Positions 42,776 to 60,800 of a stretch of 64,000 nucleotides of DNA are shown here, piece after piece. Position 1 is the stretch's first letter. Each line of letters starts with the position of its first letter. The notes under the pieces are model-generated. The model had not been told where the DNA came from. It did not search any database and worked only from the letters and a program-made list of their open reading frames with translations. This DNA is from Solirubrobacteraceae bacterium (GTDB lineage: Bacteria > Actinomycetota > Thermoleophilia > Solirubrobacterales > Solirubrobacteraceae). The translations under genes and the position numbers were made by a program. Location: NCBI GenBank assembly GCA_030447275.1, contig JAUJPF010000007.1:58356-122355 (forward strand), given 5' to 3'.

Positions 42776-43201
42776 ATGGCGAAGAAGGTCCTCACCACCA
42801 TCAAGCTGCAGGCCCCGGGCGGGCAGGCATCACCGGCGCCGCCGGTGGGCCCGGCGCTGGGCCAGCACGGCATCAACATCATGGAGTTCGTCAAGGCGTT
42901 CAACGCGCAGACGGCGGGCGACATGGGCGTGACGATCCCGGTCGTCATCACGGTCTACGAGGACCGCTCGTTCACGTTCGTCACGAAGACGCCGCCGGCC
43001 GCGGTCCTCATCCGCCAGGCGATCAACATCGACAAGGGCTCGTCCGAGCCGCACCGCGACAAGGTCGGGACGATCTCGCAGGCTCAGCTGCGCGACATCG
43101 CCGAGAAGAAGCTCGCCGACCTCAACGCGCACGACGTCGACCAGGCGGCGAAGATCATCGCCGGCACCGCCCGCTCCATGGGCGTGGAGGTGGAGCGCTG
43201 A
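42776..43201 (+). CDS. rplK: 50S ribosomal protein L11
   Basis: 141 residues. [25 protein letters not shown] is the signature N-terminus; the RNA-binding C-domain ends [11 protein letters not shown]. Forms the GTPase-associated centre with 23S rRNA. Six bases after nusG. Its stop overlaps the rplA ATG by one base (TGATG). Confidence 0.98.
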   Translation: MAKKVLTTIKLQAPGGQASPAPPVGPALGQHGINIMEFVKAFNAQTAGDMGVTIPVVITVYEDRSFTFVTKTPPAAVLIRQAINIDKGSSEPHRDKVGTISQAQLRDIAEKKLADLNAHDVDQAAKIIAGTARSMGVEVER

Positions 43202-43920
43202 TGGCCAAGCACGGCAAGAAGTACCTCGAGGCGCGCGCGGGGATCGACCGCGAGCGCGAGTACGCGCCCGCCGAGGCGGTCAAGCTCGTCAAGGACGCGA
43301 AGTTCTCGAAGTTCGACGAGTCGGTCGAGGTCCACATCCGCACGGGGCTGAACGTCCGCCACGCCGACGAGCAGCTGCGCGGCACCGTCGCGCTGCCCCA
43401 CGGACTCGGCAAGGACGTGACCATCGCCGTGTTCGCCAAGGGCGACAAGGCGAAGGAGGCCGAGGAGGCCGGCGCCGACATCGTCGGCGCCGAGGACCTC
43501 GCCGAGCGCGTGCAGGAGGGCTTCACCGACTTCGACGTGGCGATCGCGACCCCGGACCTGATGCCGGTGGTCGGCCGCCTCGGCCGCATCCTCGGCCCGC
43601 AGGGCAAGATGCCGAACCCGCGCGTCGGCACGGTGACGATGAACGTCGCCAAGGCCGTCAACGAGTCGAAGGCCGGCAAGATCGAGTACCGCACCGACCG
43701 CACGGCGAACGTCCACATCACGATCGGCAAGACGTCGTTCGAGGAGCGCGCGCTGCTGGACAACTACTCCACGCTGCTGGAGGAGATCGTCCGGGCCAAG
43801 CCGCCGGGCGCGAAGGGCCGCTACATCAAGTCGATCACCCTGACCTCCACGATGGGGCCGGGCGTCAAGGTCGATCCGTCCCGGACCAAGCCGGAGCAGG
43901 AGGCGTCAGCGGCGGCGTAA
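43201..43920 (+). CDS. rplA: 50S ribosomal protein L1
   Basis: 239 residues: [19 protein letters not shown]..., then [51 protein letters not shown] (L1 signature) and [12 protein letters not shown]. Builds the L1 stalk of the large subunit. Translationally coupled to rplK. Confidence 0.98.
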   Translation: MAKHGKKYLEARAGIDREREYAPAEAVKLVKDAKFSKFDESVEVHIRTGLNVRHADEQLRGTVALPHGLGKDVTIAVFAKGDKAKEAEEAGADIVGAEDLAERVQEGFTDFDVAIATPDLMPVVGRLGRILGPQGKMPNPRVGTVTMNVAKAVNESKAGKIEYRTDRTANVHITIGKTSFEERALLDNYSTLLEEIVRAKPPGAKGRYIKSITLTSTMGPGVKVDPSRTKPEQEASAAA

Positions 43921-43985
43921 GCCCCTGGACGACCTCCTCTCCCAAGACCGCGGGCGGGCGTGACCGCCGGAAGTCCCGCGCAGGA
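43921..43985 (+). promoter_or_regulatory. L10 leader (ribosomal protein autoregulatory RNA)
   Basis: The 70-base gap between rplA and rplJ contains CCTCTCCCAAGACCGCGGGC and GTGACCGCCGGAAGTCCCGC. CCAAGACCGC and pairing GC-rich arms are typical for the L10 leader, to which the L10(L12) complex binds to limit its own production. AGGAG follows directly before the rplJ ATG. Recognised by eye and by location. Confidence 0.6.
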
Positions 43986-43990
43986 GTCCT

Positions 43991-44752
43991 ATGAACCGAG
44001 AGCAGAAGGCTGCGGCGATCGCTGAGATCGCCGAGAACATCAGAGAGTCCCAGGCAGTGTTCGCGGTCGACTACCGCGGGCTCAGCGTCCCGCAGGCCAA
44101 CGAGCTGCGGACGCGGCTGCGCGATGCCGACGCCCGCTTTGCGATCGTCAAGAACACGCTCACCGAGCGCCCGCCGCATGACGCGGGCGCCGAGCCGCTG
44201 AAGGAGCTGCTCGAGGGCCCCACCGCGCTGACGTTCGTGCGCGGCGACGCGGCGGCGGCGGCGAAGGCGCTGCGCGACTACGCGCGGAGCATCGACCTGC
44301 TGCCGTTCAAGGGCGGCTTCATGGACGGCACCGCGCTGACCGCCGACGACATCGGCGTGATCGCCCGCCTCCCGGCGCGCGAGGTGCTGTACGCGCAGCT
44401 CGTCGGCATCGTCGCCCACCCGATCTCCGGCCTCGCGCGGACGATGAACCAGCTCATCGGCGGGCTGGCCATCGCGCTCGGGCAGGTGCGAGACATGGAC
44501 CCGCCCGTCCTCGTCGCGGCGGCGGGCGCGGCTCCGGCCGAGCCGGCCGCGGAGGCGGAGGCGGCGCCGGCCGGCGAGGAGGCGGCCGCGGTCCCGACCG
44601 ACGGCGGCACCGAGCCGACCGACGCGGACGCCGGCGACATCGAGGGGCCGGGCGCCGACGATCCCGATCCCGACGCGGGCCCGGCGAGCACGCCCGAGCC
44701 CGACCAGCCCGACCAGGCCGAGGGCGAAGACGACCCGGCCGAGACTTCGTAA
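43991..44752 (+). CDS. rplJ: 50S ribosomal protein L10 with long acidic C-terminal tail
   Basis: 253 residues. The conserved part (residues 1 to about 175) has [45 protein letters not shown] and [16 protein letters not shown]. The C-terminal 75 residues are a low-complexity Ala/Glu/Asp/Pro tail, absent in most L10 (about 165-180 residues). L10 is the base of the stalk that carries L7/L12. The tail appears to be in frame and real. Confidence 0.95.
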   Translation: MNREQKAAAIAEIAENIRESQAVFAVDYRGLSVPQANELRTRLRDADARFAIVKNTLTERPPHDAGAEPLKELLEGPTALTFVRGDAAAAAKALRDYARSIDLLPFKGGFMDGTALTADDIGVIARLPAREVLYAQLVGIVAHPISGLARTMNQLIGGLAIALGQVRDMDPPVLVAAAGAAPAEPAAEAEAAPAGEEAAAVPTDGGTEPTDADAGDIEGPGADDPDPDAGPASTPEPDQPDQAEGEDDPAETS

Positions 44753-44789
44753 CCCCTTTTCGCTTACGCACCCAGGAGGAACAAGAGAC

Positions 44790-45175
44790 ATGGCCACCAC
44801 CACCGAGAAGTGGATCGAGGAGCTCAAGGGCATCACCGTCCTCGAGCTCGCCGAGCGCATCAAGGCGCTCGAAGAGGAGTTCGGCGTGTCCGCGGCCGCC
44901 GCAGCGGCGCCCGCCGCGGCGGCGCCCGGCGGCGGCGACGGCGACGGCGCGGCCGCCGAGGAGCAGACCGCGTTCGACGTCGTCCTCACCGGCGCCGCGA
45001 CAAGAAGATCCAGGTCATCAAGGTCGTCCGCGCGGCGACCGGCCTCGGCCTCAAGGAGGCCAAGGCGCTCGTCGACGAGGCCCCCAAGCCCGTCAAGGAG
45101 GGCGTCGAGCGCGAGGAGGCCGACAAGCTCAAGGGCGAGCTGGAGGAGGCCGGGGCGAGCGTCGAGGTGAAGTAG
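44790..45175 (+). CDS. rplL: 50S ribosomal protein L7/L12, one apparent frameshift
   Basis: Start ATG at 44790 after AGGAGG. The N-terminal domain ([22 protein letters not shown]), the Ala-rich hinge, and [10 protein letters not shown] are in the first frame. Near 44998-45001 one G is missing from the expected GGCGAC; the restored frame reads [35 protein letters not shown] to the end at 45175. Corrected length 128 residues, as expected. An essential gene cannot carry this break, so sequence error is most likely. Confidence 0.93.
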
Positions 45176-45207
45176 GCCTCGCTTCACGCCCCCTGTCGCA
45201 GAAAGGA

Positions 45208-45232
45208 AAGGGCCGCCTCCCGGGCGGCCCTT
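45208..45232 (+). terminator. Strong hairpin after rplL
   Basis: AAGGGCCGCC, loop TCCCG, GGCGGCCCTT: a perfect 10-bp stem 32 bases after the rplL stop. No U-tract follows (CCCCGTCA), common for high-GC actinobacteria. It probably separates rplJ-rplL from the protease gene and rpoBC, or attenuates read-through. Confidence 0.75.
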
Positions 45233-45389
45233 CCCCGTCACGGCGCGGTGCCGCTGACGCTCGCGAAGGCGTGTCCCCCGCTCGGCGCCCGGATCGGCCC
45301 TTCGCGCGCCGCGGTGGAGGGTCGCGCCGCCCGAGTGGACGGGCGTTCTGGTCCGCCGTCGGTCGACTGCGTTTGAACAAGGGACTGAC

Positions 45390-46835
45390 GTGGGATCATC
45401 GGTCACGCCTATGTGGGTGAACGTCGAGGGGGGACTCGAGAAGGGGCGGGCCGCCGAGGTCACGCCGGAGCAGGCGGTCACCGTCGGCTCGGGCCCAGGC
45501 TGCACGATCGCGCTCTCCGACTCAAGCGTCGCTCCGCTGCACGCCTCGTTCCGCCGCACGAACGGCGACGTCGAGCTCGTCCCGCTCACCGACGAGCACC
45601 CGACGCTGCTCGACGGCCAGCCGACCACCGAGCCAACCGTCGTCGCCGCCGGGCAGCGCGTCACGATCGGCGACATCGAGCTCTCGCTCGGGGCCGAGGC
45701 CCCGGCCGACGCGGATCCCGACCTCGACGAGGACCTCGCCGTGGCGCTCGGCTCCGACGGCCCCGACGCCGACGACCAGCTCGAGCAGCTCACGCCCGTC
45801 CGCGAGCGGCGCCGCGTACGGCGCGCGACCGCGCTGGCGCTCGGCGCGCTCGCGGTCGCGCTCCTCGCCGGCGGCCTCGGGATCGCCGGCGTCTTCGGCG
45901 GGGACGACGAGGCGGGCGTCGACGTCGCGAAGATCGTCCGCGAGGTCCAGCCTTCGACGGTCAGGGTGATCTCCCGGGGCGAGGCCGGCCAGGAGGCCAG
46001 CGGCACCGGCTGGGTGCTCGACGAGCGCGAGGGCCACATCGTCACGAACTTCCACGTCGTCAACGGCGCGGGCGACTTCGAGATCGCCGTCGAGGGCGCC
46101 GAGCGCGACGCGAAGCTCGTCGGCGCCGCGCCGTGCGACGACCTCGCCGTCCTCCAGGTCGAGGACCGCGACGGACTGAAGGAGCTCCCGCTCGCGACGC
46201 CCGACTCCGTCGAGCAGGGCGAGCCCGTCGTCGCCGTCGGCTACGCAGCCGGCGCGAGCGAGGGCGAGGAGCTGACCTCGACGACCGGCGTCGTGTCGGT
46301 GCCGAGCCGCCCGCTGCGCTCGCCGCAGCCCGACACCCCGAACTTCCCGGACATGATCCAGACGGACGCGGCCATCAACCCCGGCAACTCCGGCGGGCCG
46401 CTGCTCGACGAGGAGAAGAACGTCATCGGCGTCAACACCGCGGTGCTCTTCCAGGCCGGCGGCGTCCCGCTCCAGAACGTCGGCTACGCGATTGGCACCC
46501 AGCGGGTCAACGAGGTCGTCGACCGGCTGACGACCAAGGAGTCGCTCGGCTGGCTCGGCACCGGCCTCGAGTTCCCGCCGCCCGGCGAGCTGCGCAAGCG
46601 CGGCCTCCCGCGCGGCGTCGTCACGCTCAGCGCGGTCAAGGGCACGCCGGCCCACGACGCCGGCCTCGAGGGCAAGTCCGTGCTCATCACGAGCATCGGC
46701 GGCGAGAAGATGAGCGGCCGCATGACCGACTACTGCGACGAGCTGGGCGACAAGGAGTCCGGCGAGAGCGTCGACCTCGAGGTCGTGCCGAAGGCGGGCG
46801 CGAAGACGCGCAAGCTTCCCCTGGAGCTCGGCTAG
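45390..46835 (+). CDS. Membrane HtrA/DegP-type serine protease with N-terminal FHA domain
   Basis: 481 residues. Residues about 9-100 resemble an FHA domain (VTVGSGPGCTIALSDSSVAPLHASF ... DGQPTTEPTVVAAGQRVTIGDIEL). One TM helix at about 146-168. The trypsin-like domain has H222 (NFHVV), D251 (CDDLAV) and S334 (NPGNSGGPL). A PDZ-like segment covers about 385-480. The FHA part would sit in the cytosol and bind phosphothreonine; the protease outside. The gene sits between rplL and rpoB, an unusual place. Start GTG 45390; ATG 45411 is a possible alternative. Confidence 0.9.
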   Translation: MGSSVTPMWVNVEGGLEKGRAAEVTPEQAVTVGSGPGCTIALSDSSVAPLHASFRRTNGDVELVPLTDEHPTLLDGQPTTEPTVVAAGQRVTIGDIELSLGAEAPADADPDLDEDLAVALGSDGPDADDQLEQLTPVRERRRVRRATALALGALAVALLAGGLGIAGVFGGDDEAGVDVAKIVREVQPSTVRVISRGEAGQEASGTGWVLDEREGHIVTNFHVVNGAGDFEIAVEGAERDAKLVGAAPCDDLAVLQVEDRDGLKELPLATPDSVEQGEPVVAVGYAAGASEGEELTSTTGVVSVPSRPLRSPQPDTPNFPDMIQTDAAINPGNSGGPLLDEEKNVIGVNTAVLFQAGGVPLQNVGYAIGTQRVNEVVDRLTTKESLGWLGTGLEFPPPGELRKRGLPRGVVTLSAVKGTPAHDAGLEGKSVLITSIGGEKMSGRMTDYCDELGDKESGESVDLEVVPKAGAKTRKLPLELG

Positions 46836-47048
46836 AGCTACACTGACGCCCGTCGACCGATAGTCGCAGCCGCCCAGACGCGGCCGCCCCGCCACATACG
46901 GGGCCGGTCCGGGCGGGGTCCGTGAGCGTCGACAACCCCACGGGAGGGGTGCGCCTGCCCGTGTGGTATCTTGGCCAGTCCGCGTGTCCTCGGACCGCCT
47001 CGCCTCGATCTCCCCCCGCTTACCGACCCCCTCGAAGGAGTCGCCCTA
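46836..47048 (+). promoter_or_regulatory. rpoB upstream region with possible promoters
   Basis: 213 bp without a gene. TACACT (46839-46844) and TATCTT (46967-46972) resemble -10 elements; TATCTT is the same hexamer as in the cluster promoter at 17344. No convincing -35 was found for either. A GCCCCG/CGGGGC hairpin lies at about 46886-46903. GAAGGAG at 47034-47040 is the rpoB ribosome site, 8 bases before the GTG. A separate promoter would let rpoBC be transcribed independently of the ribosomal genes. Confidence 0.4.
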
Positions 47049-54755
<7,707 letters not shown>

Positions 54756-54785
54756 CCTCAGGCTCGACTCGAGCCTCACGGTAGC

Positions 54786-54817
54786 GGCGCGGCGGTGGCC
54801 TTGAACGCCGCCGCGCC
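54786..54817 (+). terminator. Hairpin after rpoC
   Basis: GGCGCGGCGG (54786-54795), a 12-base loop, and CCGCCGCGCC (54808-54817) pair perfectly over 10 bp, 31 bases after the rpoC stop. A smaller hairpin AGGCTC/GAGCCT lies just before it at about 54759-54775. No U-tract. Probably ends the rpoBC transcript. Confidence 0.6.
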
Positions 54818-54882
54818 ACACCGTACGTCCGTCCGGGCGAAAACCCCTTCAGCGGTGCCCCCGAAGGCCGATCAACGGCTGG

Positions 54883-57800
54883 ATGGGACGCCGCGCCGCG
54901 CTCTGGCTGGTCCTGCCCTTCTTCGGGCTGGTCCTCGCGTGCGCGCTTTCGGCGCCCGCGCAAGCCGCCACCGTCTACCTGAAGACCGACGCCGACCTCG
55001 TGAGCGGCTCGTGGGACACGGCGCCGAACCTCGCGTCCGGGATGTACATGGTCCTCGACGACAGCAGCGTCCGGCCGTGGTCGCCGGGCGTCGACGACGA
55101 CAACGCGTTCACGACGGCGCTCGGCCCTTCGACGGCGGAGGTCTCGGTGGGCAACTACATGCTGGCGGCGGGGGAGCAGGCCGTCAGCGTCAAGGCGTGG
55201 GGCTACCTCAAGCCGGGCACCCGCGCTCTCCGGTGGGAGCTCGTGGCGGGCACGACCGTGCTTGCCTCCCATACGACGACGGCCGGTGCCGCAGAGGGCT
55301 GGCGCGGCATCGAGTTCGACGAGCAGCTGACGCAGGCACAGCTCTACGACCTGCGCCTGCGCTTCACGGCGCTGAACACCGGCGAGACGAGCACCGTCCG
55401 CGTCGCGTCGGGCTACGTGGAGCTGACGACCGCGACCGCCCCGCCGGCGCCGACGATCACCGCGTCGCCCGCGAGCCCCGGCAACGACGTCAGCCCGACG
55501 TGGTCGTTCACCGCCGACCCGTCCGCGGTGAGCAACGAGTGCCGGCTCGAACGCGGCGCGACCGTCGTCGAGGACTGGCTTCCGTGCACGAGCCCCAAGA
55601 CGTACAACCTCCCTGCCGGCGACGCCTCCTACCGGTTCCGCGTCCGCAGCATCGGCACCGGCGCCTCCGCCGGGCCGATCGCCTCCAGCACGTACGCGCT
55701 CGACACCACGGCGCCGACGACGCCCGTCGTCACCAGCGCCCCGCCCAGCTTCACCAAGGACCCGAACGCCTCGGTCGCGTTCACCTCCGAGGGGGGCTCG
55801 TTCACGAGCTGTCGCCTCGAGCGCGACGGCACGGTCGTCAGCGACTGGACGCTGTGCTCGAGCCCCGTGACGTACAACAGCCTGGCGACGGACGGCGTCT
55901 ACACGGTGCGCCTCCAGTCGACCGACCTCGCCGGCAACCAGAGCGCCGTCGCGACGACGTCCTTCACGCTCGACCGCGTCAACCCGCCCGCTCCCTCGAT
56001 CACGGCGGGGCCGCCCGCGAACGGCAACAATCCGAGCGTCTCGTGGTCCTTCACGGCCGAGACCGGAGCCACGACCGAGTGCCGGCTCGAGCGCGACGGG
56101 ACGGTCCTCAGCGACTGGGGCGCCTGCACGTCGCCGAAGCCGTACACGCTCACGACCGATGGCGTCCACACGTTCCGCGTCCGCGCGACGGACCGGGCCG
56201 GCAACACCGGGGCTGCGGCATCGGCGACGTACACGCTCGACCGCGACCCGCCGCCGGCGCCGACGATCACCTCCGGCCCGAGCGGTCCCACCAAGGGCAC
56301 CTCGCCGACGTTCGAGTTCACCGCCGACGCGCTGGCGACGACGACGTGCCGGCTCGAGCGCGGCGCGACCGTGGTCAGCGACTGGGGCCCGTGCACCTCG
56401 CCGCGGACCTACAGCCTGCTCCTCCAGCCCGACGGCGCGTACACGTTCCGGGTCATCGCGACCGACGGCGCGGGCAACGCGAGCCCGGAGGCGCAGCGGT
56501 CGTTCACGCTCGACACGAGCGCCCCCGCCGCGCCGGTCATCGGCAGCGGTCCGACGGGCGACTCGCAGGACGCGATGCCGGCGTACGGCTTCACGGCCGA
56601 GATCGGCGCGAGCACCGACTGCCGGCTGGACCGCGACGGCAGCGCGGTCAGCGATTGGGCGCCCTGCTCGTCCCCCGCCGCCTACAACCTCACGTCGCAG
56701 CCCGACGGCGCGTACACGTTCCGCGTCCGCGCGACCGACGCAGCGCAGAACACCGGCCCGGAGGCGACGCGCTCCTACACGCTCGACCGCGCTGCGCCGC
56801 CGGCACCCGCGCTCACGGCCGACCCCGGCGCGGACACCAACGACGCGACGCCGACGTGGGCCTTCACCGCCGAGACCGGGGCGAGCACCAGCTGCCGCCT
56901 CGAGCGCGGCGCGACCGTCATCAGCGACTGGAGCGCGTGTACGTCGCCGAGGACGCACGACCTGAGCGCGCAGAGCGACGGCGACTACACGTTCCGCGTG
57001 CGCGCGACCGACGCGGCGGGCAACGTCGGCGCCGAGACCGCCCATACGACGTCGCTCGACCGCGTCGCGCCCGCGGCCCCCACGATCACCGGCGGCCCGG
57101 CCGCCGCCACGGCCGACCCGACGCCCGCGTTCGAGTTCACCGCGGAGACCGGTGCGGGGACCGCGTGCCGGCTGGAGCGCGGGGGGACCGTGGTCAGCGA
57201 CTGGAGCGCGTGCGCGTCGCCGCGCACCTACGACCTGACGACGCAGAGCGACGGCGCGTACACGTTCCGCGTGCGCGCGACCGACGACGCGCAGAACACG
57301 GGGCCGGAGGCGACGCGCTCGTTCACGCTCGACCGGCAGGCGCCGAACCAGCCATCGATCGGCACGCGTCCGGCGGCGGCCACGAACGACGAGACGCCGA
57401 CGTGGGCGTGGACCGGCGACGCTGGCTCGACGTTCAACTGCCGGATGACGCGCGGCGCGGTCATCGTCGTCGACTGGACCGTCTGCACGAGCCCGCGCAC
57501 GTTCGACCTCTCGGCGCAGCCGGACGGCACATACACGTTCCGCGTGCGGGCGAGCGACCTCGCCGGCAACGTCTCGACCGAGGCGAACGACACCTTCGCG
57601 CTCGACCGCGCGGCGCCGCCCGCGCCCACGATCACGAGCGGCCCGACCGGCGACTCGCAGAACGCGGCGCCCTCCTACGGGTTCACCGCCGAGGCCGGGG
57701 CGAGCACCGAGTGCCGGCTCGAGCGGGGCGGCACGGCGGTCAGCGACTGGGGCGCCTGCTCGAGCCCGCGCGTCTACGACCTCTCCGCGCAGAGCGACGG

Positions 57801-60800
57801 CGACTACACGTTCCGCGTCCGCGCGACCGACGCCGCCGGCAACACCGGCACCGAGAGCACGCGCTCGTACACGCTCGACCGCGCCGCCCCCGCCGCGCCC
57901 GCGTTCACGGCGGGGCCCACCGGCGACTCGCAGGACGACACGCCGACGTACGCGTGGACGGCGGAGAGCGGCTCCGCCAACGAGTGCCGCGTCGAGCGCG
58001 GCGCGACCGTCGTCAGCGACTGGGCCGCGTGCACCAGCCCGCGGACGCCCAACCTGGCCGCCGAGCCCGACGGCGCCTACACCTTCCGCGTCCGCGCGAC
58101 GGACGCGGCGGGCAACACCGGCCCCGACGCCGCCCGGACCTACACGCTCGACCGCACCGCGCCCGTCGCCCCGGTGATCGGCTCCGGGCCCGCCGCCGAC
58201 TCCACGGACGACAGCCCGACGTACGCGTTCACGGCCGAGACGGGGGCTGCCCTCGCCTGCCGGCTCGAGCGCGGCGCCGCGGTGGTCGAGGACTGGACGG
58301 CGTGCACGAGCCCGCGGACGTACGACGTGAGCGCAGAGCCCGACGGGACGTACACGTTCCTGGTCCGGGCGACGGACGCCGCCGGGAACGTCGGCCCCGC
58401 CGCGAGCCGCTCGCACACCCTCGACCGCACCGTGCCGCTGTCCCCGACGCTCGACGCGCGTCCGGGCGACGACGGCAACGACCGCACGCCCGCGTGGGCG
58501 TTCTCGACCACCGAGCCCGGCCGGAGCTTCGAGTGCCGCCTCGCCCGCGGCGCGACCGTCCTCTTCGACTGGGGCCCGTGCGTCAGCCCGCGTCTGTTCG
58601 ACCTCTCGCTCGAGCCGGACGGCACCTACGCGTTCGGCGTGCGGGCGGTCAACGCCGCCGGGACGCGCAGCCCGAGCACCGCGGATCAGTACCGGCTCGA
58701 CACGGCCTCCCCCGCCGCGCCGGTGATCGCGAACGGCCCGGCCCCGGACTCGAGCGACGAGACGCCGTCGTGGGACGTCAGCGCCGAGCCCGGCGCCGCG
58801 CTCGCCTGCCGCCTGGAACGCGGCGCGACGGTGGTCGCCGACTGGTCACCGTGCTCGACGCCCCAGGGCTACTCGCTCGTCGGCGAGCCCGACGGCACCT
58901 ACACGTTCCTCACCCGCGCGACCGACGCGGCCGGCAACACCAGCGCTGTCGCGAGCGCGTCGTACACGCTCGATCGCACGGTCCCGCTCGCCCCGGTGCT
59001 CGACACGTCGCCGCCGGCCGCCGGGAGCGACCCGACACCGACCTGGTCGTTCAGCGGCGAGCCGGGCAGGACCTTCGAATGCCGCGTGGTCCGCGCGGCG
59101 ACGGTCGTCTCCGGGTGGGCCGCATGCACGAGCCCGCACACGCCGGACCTCGGCTCGCAGGTCGACGGCACCTACACGCTGGAGGTCCGGGCGATCAACG
59201 CGGCGGGCACGCGCAGCCCGGTCACCTCGGACGAGTACGAGCTCGACCGCGTGACCCCCGCGGCCCCGGTCATCACTGACGGCCCGCCCGCGGACTCGTC
59301 CGACGGCACGCCGACATGGGCGTTCACGGGCGAGGCCGCGGCGGCGTTCGAGTGCCGGGTCGACCGCGGCGCCACCACCGTCATCGCGTGGGGCGCGTGC
59401 ACGTCGCCGGAGACATCAGATCTCTCTTCGCAGGCCGACGGCGGGTTCACGTTCCGTGTCCGGCAGACCGATCCGGCCGGCAACGTCAGCCCGGAGGCGT
59501 CGCGCTCCTACACGCTCGATCGCACCGTGCCGCCGGTGCCGGTGATCGACACGCGGCCCGTCAGCCCGGGCTCGGACGCGACGCCCGAGTGGACGCTGAC
59601 GGTCACGCCGGACTTCACGCTGGAGTGCCGGCTGACCCGCGGCCCCGTCGAGGTGTCGGCCTGGGCGGACTGCACCAGCCCGCGGACGTACGACCTCTCT
59701 TCGCACCCGGACGGGACGTACACGCTGCACGCGCGCCAGTACAACGCGGCGGGCACGCGTGGACCGGAGGTCACCGACGGATACCACCTCGACGTTGCCG
59801 CGCCCGCGCCGCCCGACATCACCGCCGCGCCCGCCGCCGTCGGCAACGGGTCCGACCCGGCGTGGTCGTTCAACGGCGAGAGCGGCGCGGCGCTCGAGTG
59901 TCGCCTGGCGCGCGGCACGATCGAGGTGCGCCCGTGGGCGCCGTGCGCGAGCCCCCGGACGTTCGGCCTCGCCGGAGAGCCGGACGGCGCGTACACGTTC
60001 TCGGTCCGCGGGACCGATTCGGCGGGCAACACCGGTGCGGCGAGCACCCACACGTACGAGGTCGACCGCGTGCCTCCGGCGCCGCCCGGCATCGCGGGCG
60101 CGCCGGGGCCGGTCGGCCGCGACCGCCGCCCTGCGTGGTCGTTCACCGCCGAGGCCGGCGCGACCTTCGAGTGCACGCTCGCCGGCGCCGCCGGCGCCAT
60201 CGACGAGTGGGCCGTCTGCACGAGCCCGCGCGGCTACGACCTGGGGGGGCAGCCCGACGGAGGGTTCGGCTTCGGCGTCCGCGCCCGTGACGCGGCCGGG
60301 AACACCAGCGCGGCCACCTCCTCGGAGTACACGCTCGACACCACGCCGGGCGCGGTGACCATCGAGGGCGGGCCCGGCGCGCTCGGTCGCGACCGCCGCC
60401 CCGCGTGGCGGTTCTCGGGCGAGGAGGCCGCGAGCTTCGAGTGCCGCCTGTCGCTGCGCGACGTGCCGGTCGCCGACTGGAACCCGTGCACGAGCCCGCA
60501 CGGCTTCGACCTCGGCGGCCGCCCCGACGGGACGTTCGCATTCTCGCTGCGCGCGAGCGACCCGGCCGGCAACGTCGGCCCGATCGGCAGCGTCACCTAC
60601 CAGCTCGACACCACGCCGCCCGAGGCGCCGACGATCGAGCGCCGTCCCGAGTCGCCCGGCACCGACCGCACGCCGAGCTGGCGCTTCGCGGGCGAGAAGG
60701 ACGCGTCGTTCAGCTGCCGCGTCGAGGGCGCCGAGTCGGGCGCCGTCTCGGACTGGACGCTGTGCGCGAGCCCGTTCACCGCCGATCTCGCGCGCGCCGA

